Assembly (NCBI GenBank): GCA_023055425.1 | Contig: JALGPY010000012.1 | Location: 10,165,922 to 10,229,921, forward strand | Direction: 5' to 3' | DNA length: 64,000 nt | From: Linanthus parryae | Lineage: Eukaryota > Streptophyta > Magnoliopsida > Ericales > Polemoniaceae | In this document: positions 60,371-64,000 of the stretch, piece by piece | How positions within the stretch are numbered: the stretch's first letter is position 1 | Layout of the letters: the number at the start of each line of letters is the position of its first letter | Position numbers and translations under genes: made by a program | The notes under the pieces: generated by a model | The model's input: only the letters and a program-made list of their open reading frames with translations | Databases searched by the model: none | What the model was told of the DNA's origin: nothing

Positions 60371-62006
60371 CACAGGTCGTAGAACATAAACGTGGTTTAT
60401 GTGTTACGTTTTGATAGTTTTACACCTTTAATTGATTGTTTATCGCGTAAAACAAGACAAATCAAGCATGGGATGCAATTTGTCAATAATCTATCATAAC
60501 AAGATCTAATTTTTGCATTGGATGCATGAATTAGTGAGTTTGAGAAATTTTAGGATCTTAGATCTAGGGTTTGGGCATCCTTGGGGAAGAAGGAGTTCTT
60601 CCAAAACAAGGAAACAACCAAACTTGGGTACCAAGCAAGGGAATTGTGCCCCCCTAGAGGGACCGCCCCTCTTGCTTGCCGCCCAAGCCTTGGCCGGCCT
60701 AGGGGCAGCCCTAGCCCGCGGCCTAGCCGCGTGGGCTAGAGGCCGGCCGCCCCTAGGGCCTTATGTTCACCTTTTTGGGCCCGGGCAATTTGATTGTTGG
60801 GCCCATGGACCGTTTTAACCCTAGAATTCCTAAAATCAATTAAAATTGACCAAGCGCGTTAAAATTGGATTTTAACTGTTTATGTGCAATTCGCATGGTG
60901 ATTGGATATGGCCTTAGGATGTGGTTTGATGTGGATGTTTAATTTTGTGGTTTGGTTTACGGCCTGCGAGCTGATCAATTAATTGTAATAATTAATTAGG
61001 GTTTTATGGCCTGCGAGCCATTTTTTTTCTCAACTTGTGAGATTTATTTTATTTAGTATAGAAGTTAGCTAGTGCTAGATAAAGTAGATTGTTAGCAAAG
61101 ATTGAAGAAAAGAAGCCCAAAGCCAAAATGAGCCACAAAAGATGGAGCAGGGAGCATGGAGCATTCCACATGACTATGAAGGATGGACCAAAAGATCAAG
61201 ACGCATGGAGATGTGTTTGCTTTTAGGGTTCATAGATAATTCCATTGGCTTGGAATTATCTTAGTCTAGAAAAGGCCATATCCACATCACGTTTTATTTA
61301 TGTTTTGTGGTTGTTTACTTTATTGTCTTATTATTTTGTGGTTTGTGTATGGATGATGAATGCAATTAGGATAATAAGATAAATTAGACAACCCGGATCT
61401 ATTATTTGGAAGTGTGCCCAAACTCAAATAGATAGACTAGTTGATATTGATCAACAAAACAATTAAAAATTGAATTTAAAATCCCTCAAAATTCAAATAT
61501 TGTGTTCTTGCCTTCTCGTTATTTAAACACTCATTATCATCATTATTTATCAAGTTCGTGCGTGCCAAAGCATGTCGACTTGGTTCATAATGATGGAATG
61601 CGATGGCACAAGCTAGTAATGTGCAACTGTTTAAATAAGAGGTTGAGCACAACTGGGCTATTAATATGATTAAGAAACCTAGAGGCAATCAATTGGGATT
61701 ATCCATATGGATGAATAAATAATGAGTTATTTGCCCAATTGAACCAAGAGTTGCATAAGCAATTGGAATTTTTCCTACCTAAAGTAGTTAAATTATGGGT
61801 GACTTTCCAAAGCAAGCTCATAAGGAGATGAAACATGGATCTTGGCCCACTAGAAAATATAAGGATATTTTTCGCATTAATATCTTGAGGGTTATTAATC
61901 CGTAGAAAAATAGTGGGAGCTATATTTGATAAACTATCAATTATTGAATATAGTCAAAAATTCACAAATACTAAAACTTGCGTATTTTCCTTTTGTAGAA
62001 TTCCAA
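60371..62006 (+). other. Leader of A3
   Basis: About 1.6 kb without a gene. It has the GC-rich block (60650-60780), the AT inverted repeat with two GGCCTGCGAG copies (60960-61016), and then sequence closely matching the A2 leader. A 101-codon frame at 60513-60818 crosses the GC-rich block but is not shared by the other copies. Confidence 0.8.
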
Positions 62007-62825
62007 ATGGCAAACAACTCATCGAGTTCACAACATTCTCTACGATCTGTCCTTGAGAAGGACAAGCTCTCTGGAACCAACTTTCTTGATTGGTACAGAA
62101 ACTTGAGAATTGTTCTCAAGCAAGAAAAGAAACTGTACGCAATAGAGGAGCATGTTCCAGAAGGTCCAGAGAACCAAACACCTGCTGCCCTAAAGGCGTA
62201 TCAAAAGCGTGTTAATGACGCTAATGATGCGGCCTGCCTTATGCTATGCACCATGACTTTTGAGCTTCAGAAGCAACACGAAAACATGAATGTCGTCGAT
62301 ATGATCGAGCATCTGAAGCAGCTCTTCCATGAGAAGGCAAGGGTTGATAGGTATGAGGTCTCTAAGGCACTGTTCAAGTGTCATATGGCAGAAGGGAACC
62401 CGGTGGGACCCCATGTACTCCGTATGATCGGATACTTGAAGAATCTCGCCCGACTAGGGTTCCGGGTCGGCCAAGAGTTGGCAACCGATCTCGTGTTGCA
62501 ATCGTTGCCCGAGAGTTATGGACAGTTCATCATGAACTATAACATGAACGAGATCGTGAAACCAGTGCCAGATTTACTCAATATGTTGAGGACAGCTGAA
62601 CAGAGCATCAACAAGGGTAAGGCAAGGCCATTATGATGGTGCAGAAAGGAAAGGGCAAAAGGTTTGCCTCATCCTCCAACGGAAAAGGCAAGTCAGTTGC
62701 CAAATCCAAGGAACCTGCCCTTAAGCCTGTTGGTGGCATTGCCAAATGTGTGACTAAAGGTGATTGTTACTACTGCAGTCAGCCTGGACACTGGAGGAGG
62801 AACTGCCCAAAATATCTAGAGGACA
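62007..62825 (+). pseudogene. gag: Copia gag of A3, one frameshift
   Basis: It starts MANNSSSSQHSLRSVLEKDK at 62007, keeping the codons lost in A1 and A2. WYRNLRIV and the helical middle region are intact. A one-base loss near 62628 (within the lysine/glycine-rich linker) shifts the frame, which resumes from 62633. The CCHC knuckle CYYCSQPGHWRRNC follows near 62767-62808. This is the best-preserved gag of the three. Confidence 0.88.
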
Positions 62826-64000
62826 AGAGGCTTGGAATAGTGATTCCACAACCACCAGGTATTTTTGTTGTAGATGTCAATTTAACTGTCTCTACATCAT
62901 GGGTATTAGATACTGGATGTGGATCTTACATTTTTCGAAATGTGCAGGATCTAAAGAGAAGTAAAAGATTGGCTAAAGGGCAGGTAGATCTGCGCGTTGG
63001 GAATGGAGCAAAAGTTGCTGCGTTGGCCATAGGCGTGTGCGAGCTATCTCTACCTTCAGGATTAGTTTTAGAATTAAATAATTGCTATTTTGTGCCTGCT
63101 ATGAGCAGAAACATTATTTCTATTTCTTGTCTGGACAAGGATGGTTTTATTATTTCAATAAAGAACAATTGTTGTTCCTTTTATTTGAATAATATTCACT
63201 ATTTTAGTGCGCAATTATTTAATGGACTATGTGTCCTTGATCTAAGCAATCCTGTCTACAACATTAATACCAATCGGATTAAAATAAATTATTTAAATCC
63301 TGCTTATTTATGGCACTGTCGTTTAGGCCACATAAACGAGAAACGTGTATCTAGACTCCATAAGGATGGACTAATAGAATCATTTGATTATGAATCATAT
63401 GAGACACGTGAGGCTTGTTTATTGGGAAAAATGACAAAGTCCGCTTTCAATAAGAAAGGTTAGAGGACTAGTGAGCAATTGGCACTCATACATACTGATG
63501 TGTGTGGGCCATTTGCCACGCCTGCCAGGGGTGGTTACGTCTACTTCATTACATTTACTGATGACTACAGTAGATATGGATTTGTGTACCTTATGAGGGC
63601 AAAATCCGAATCCTTTGAAGTGTTCAAAGAATTAAAGAATGAAGTAGAGAAGCAACTTGGCAAAAGTATCAAGTCTCTACGATCGGATCGTGGAGGAGAA
63701 TACTTAAGCCAAGAGTTTGACGACTATCTTAGAGAGTGTGGGATCGTGTCCCAACTCACTCCACCCGGAACGCCACAGTGGAATGGCGTGTCTGAGAGGA
63801 GGAATCGAACCCTATTGGATATGGTTCGATCTATGATGTGTCAAACCGATCTTCCATTATCATTTTGGGGCCACGCTCTATTAAGTGCAGCTTTCACCAT
63901 TAATCGTGTTCCATCTAAATCAGTCATGAAGACACCATATGAGATGTGGAGTGGGAAGCGTCCCACACTGTCGTTCATGAGGATTTGGGGCTGCGATGTC
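62826..64000 (+). pseudogene. pol: Copia pol of A3 (protease to integrase), one stop seen, incomplete
   Basis: Protease LDTGCGSYIFRN lies near 62908, with His and Cys of the usual SHICRN replaced. LWHCRLGHINEKRVSRLHK is near 63310. A TAG at 63461-63463 replaces the Glu of KKGER; after it the integrase frame is open to the window end with HTDVCGP, RSDRGGEY and SERRNR all in place. RT and RNase H are outside the window. Confidence 0.88.

Larger units (their letters stand above)
58927..64000 (+). mobile_element. Angela-type copia retrotransposon A3 (cut by window end)
   Basis: A 5' LTR (58927-60357), an initiator-Met primer site (60359-60370), leader, gag, protease and most of integrase are present; RT, RNase H and the 3' LTR lie beyond the window. 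The five bases before it are GGTTC, so the same five should follow its 3' LTR. Confidence 0.92.

Overview
This 64 kb window is plant nuclear DNA, most likely from a eudicot. It contains one ordinary nuclear gene with introns, a chloroplast-targeted anthranilate phosphoribosyltransferase. Around it lies a dense, nested set of plant transposable elements: Angela-type and SIRE-type Ty1/copia, Tekay-like and Athila-like Ty3/gypsy, Mutator-like TIR elements, and MITEs. Nothing in the sequence lets me name the species.

Layout. 1-2836: a Tekay-like Ty3/gypsy LTR on the minus strand, with its primer-binding site and internal region running off the left edge. 2838-10832: a decayed Angela copia element (A1) whose 5' LTR lacks its beginning. 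12298-18819 (minus): the anthranilate phosphoribosyltransferase gene, nine coding exons, 397 codons, with a Mutator-like element and a G26 tract in its last intron. 19036-19297: a Stowaway-like MITE. 19.6-20.0 kb: a promoter-like block. 20974-40889: a four-level nest. A Mutator-like TIR element contains an Angela copia element (A2, 21393-40172), which contains an Athila-like non-autonomous gypsy element on the minus strand (G4, 23095-33365), which contains a small LTR element (E5, 27719-30982). 41565-50927: a complete but defective SIRE-like copia element with the perfect 5-bp target duplication CTCGG. 51.1-51.8 kb: a copia reverse-transcriptase relic. 51916-56851: a Tekay-like solo LTR with target duplication CGGTA, inserted in an Athila-like LTR. 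58927-64000: a third Angela element (A3), cut by the right edge.

The most unusual item is E5. Its 3.3 kb carry, between nearly identical 289/299-bp LTRs, an intronless 336-codon reading frame that I recognise as the HEAT-repeat region of the cohesin regulator PDS5. After a TAG, the same frame continues into five units of a roughly 19-codon tandem repeat. This looks like capture of a host mRNA by a non-autonomous retroelement. The second notable item is a 12-bp perfect palindrome, TCAAAGCTTTGA, found at least ten times throughout the SIRE-like element, in LTRs, coding and non-coding parts alike.

The three Angela copies share their layout: LTR of about 1.4 kb, initiator-Met primer site, long GC-rich leader, then gag-protease-integrase-RT-RNase H. 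Each is broken by different stops and frameshifts. The tryptophan-pathway gene is the only apparently functional cellular gene. Stretches without recognisable genes are listed as such.
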